From an uncultured Bacteroidota bacterium (GTDB lineage: Bacteria > Bacteroidota > Bacteroidia > Chitinophagales > Chitinophagaceae): DNA of 6,725 nucleotides. Below the pieces are notes generated by a model. That model did not search any database. It saw only the letters and a program-made list of their open reading frames with translations, and had not been told where the DNA came from. Below, in pieces: positions 5,322 to 6,725 of this stretch (the stretch's first letter is position 1; each line of letters opens with the position of its first letter). The stretch lies in the NCBI GenBank assembly GCA_903933995.1, contig CAIZMD010000652.1, positions 1 through 6,725 on the forward strand. The letters run 5' to 3'. The position numbers and the translations under genes were made by a program.

Positions 5322-6725
5322 ATGAGCATGGCTAATAAAAGGCATATCCCTAGTTTCTTCCTGTTTTTAGTTCCCTTGGTACTGCCTTTTTGGGTGATGG
5401 CACAGCCTTACTCTTCGATTGAATTAAAAAAGCCTGCCAAATATGAAAATAGAGACCTTCCTGCCGAAAAAACAAAAGGTGGAAAGATCAAAGGCGGGAA
5501 AAAAGTCTATCAAAATACCGTTACCCATTACAACTACTTTTTCAATGCTCAAAACAAAGTAAATGACGTATTAGAAAGAGCTAAATCTAGTTTTGTAGAA
5601 GACTATAATCAAGTCCTTCCGTTTTATAATTATACCAAAGAAGACCTTTATAAACAGAAGGAGCAATTAGATTCTGTACTGTATAAATGTACGGCTGGGA
5701 TTTTATTACATGATTTAAGAAATGCTTGGGTAGATGATTTGTATTTACTCATGGGTCAAGCCTATCTCTACCGTAAAGACTATGATTCTGCGGCTCAAGT
5801 GTTTCAATATTTAAACTATGCTTTTGCCCCAAAGGAAGATGGCTATGACATGCCCATTGGCAGTAATAGCAGCAATACCAATGGAGAGTTCACGGTTGTT
5901 ACCAAAGAAAATAGCAGCCTTTGGAAAAAAATCAGCTCTACCCCTCCTGGCAGAAATGAAGGCTTTCTTTGGCGAATAAGAACCTATATTGAACAAAACC
6001 AATTAGCCGATGCTTTTGGATTAATTGCTATTCTTAGGTCTGATCCCAATTTTCCAAAAAGATTGTTGCCCCACTTGAATGAGAATGCCGCCTACGCTTT
6101 TTATACAGAAGGTTCTTATGATAGCGCAGCTAGGTATTTGGTAAAAGCTTTGGATCGCGCGGTTAGCGCACAAGACAAAGCCCGTTGGCAATTTCTGGCA
6201 GGTCAATTATTTACCCAAACAAACAAAGACAGTTTGGCTGTTCTTGCTTTTCAGCAATCTATTAAATCTACCACAGACCCCACCCTAGAAGTATACGCTA
6301 GATTAGCCATTAGTGCACTGGAATCTGGGAAAAAAGCCAACGCTATACAGGAAAACCTGAACCAATTATGGAAGATGGCCAAGCGCCCTTTATATGAACC
6401 TTATAGGGATATTATTTATTATGCCATTGCTCAATTAGAACTCAAACAAGCTCATCCAGACCTAGCCCAAAAAGCTTTACTCAATAGTATTGCCTTTAAT
6501 GACAATAATCCACAGCAAAAACAAGCTAGTTTTTTGTTGTTGGCCGACCTGAATTATGATAGAAAAAATTATCCAGATGCCTATCGCTTTTATGACAGTT
6601 TACAAACGGATCAACTAAAAGAGATAGCTAAACAACGGGTATTAGAAAGAAAACCTCCGCTCAAAACCATTACAGAAAATATTGCCATTATTCAATTAGA
6701 AGATAGTTTACAGAAGTTGGCACTA
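5322..6725 (+). CDS. PorW/SprE-like TPR protein of the type IX secretion system (3' end outside the window)
   Basis: The frame stays open from 5322 to the last base, giving 468 codons of a longer protein. The product begins with a Sec signal (hydrophobic F-F-L-F-L-V-P-L-V-L-P-F-W-V) and a likely signal peptidase I site in V-M-A/Q-P (A27). After a basic linker comes V-Y-Q-N-T-V-T-H-Y-N-Y-F-F-N-A, the typical N-terminal block of PorW/SprE-type proteins. TPR-like helical pairs follow at about 136-168, 253-281, 287-320, 363-395 and 398-427; for example D-D-L-Y-L-L-M-G-Q-A-Y-L-Y-R-K-D-Y-D-S-A. PorW/SprE is an outer-membrane-associated periplasmic part needed for type IX secretion and, in gliders, motility. 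Unlike the characterised lipoproteins, there is no lipobox cysteine here. In-frame ATGs at 5313 and 5328 are alternative starts. It is divergent from the minus operon. The T9SS call is likely but the C-terminal part is unseen. Confidence 0.75.
   Translation, partial: MSMANKRHIPSFFLFLVPLVLPFWVMAQPYSSIELKKPAKYENRDLPAEKTKGGKIKGGKKVYQNTVTHYNYFFNAQNKVNDVLERAKSSFVEDYNQVLPFYNYTKEDLYKQKEQLDSVLYKCTAGILLHDLRNAWVDDLYLLMGQAYLYRKDYDSAAQVFQYLNYAFAPKEDGYDMPIGSNSSNTNGEFTVVTKENSSLWKKISSTPPGRNEGFLWRIRTYIEQNQLADAFGLIAILRSDPNFPKRLLPHLNENAAYAFYTEGSYDSAARYLVKALDRAVSAQDKARWQFLAGQLFTQTNKDSLAVLAFQQSIKSTTDPTLEVYARLAISALESGKKANAIQENLNQLWKMAKRPLYEPYRDIIYYAIAQLELKQAHPDLAQKALLNSIAFNDNNPQQKQASFLLLADLNYDRKNYPDAYRFYDSLQTDQLKEIAKQRVLERKPPLKTITENIAIIQLEDSLQKLAL

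Noticed and set aside
5811..6206. Minus-strand open frames opposite the PorW-like gene
   Set aside because: They are short and antisense to a long coherent TPR reading frame, with no recognisable features.

Overview
The window looks like ordinary chromosome from a low-GC member of the Bacteroidota, most likely a Chitinophagaceae-type bacterium. The clues are: a PorW/SprE-like TPR protein (type IX secretion, a Bacteroidota-specific system); promoter-like boxes of the Bacteroidota form TAnnTTTG instead of TATAAT; no clear Shine-Dalgarno sequences; and a single-domain response regulator with the D-I-N-M-P-x-M-D-G-W signature common in this phylum. Family-level placement is inference.

Left part (1-2622): a DinB/YfiT-like four-helix protein (+) converges on a secreted YceI-like lipocalin-fold protein (-). 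A short heptamer repeat and a strong symmetrical terminator lie between them. The YceI gene is divergent from sucC, the succinyl-CoA ligase beta subunit, which stands alone without sucD and ends in a clear terminator.

Middle (2620-3586): a stand-alone receiver-domain response regulator (+). Its best promoter match starts inside the T-tract of the sucC terminator, and its start is placed at 2697. It converges on a small XRE-type helix-turn-helix regulator (-) whose start is uncertain.

Right part (3587-6725): a tight four-gene minus-strand operon. It encodes a single-pass membrane protein resembling the N-terminal anchor of Bacteroidota M23 peptidases but lacking the peptidase domain, a small AtpZ-like protein, a four-helix AtpI-like membrane protein, and a SprT-like zinc metalloprotein. 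Divergent from it is a large exported TPR protein of the PorW/SprE type, cut by the window end. The AtpZ/AtpI-like pair suggests F1Fo ATP synthase assembly, but no atp structural gene lies within the window; the next gene downstream is the SprT-like one.

No mobile element, CRISPR array, RNA gene or defence island is visible, and I see no convincing new system. The points most worth a second look are the peptidase-less anchor gene coupled to atpZ and divergent from porW, and the PorW-like protein that lacks a lipobox cysteine.
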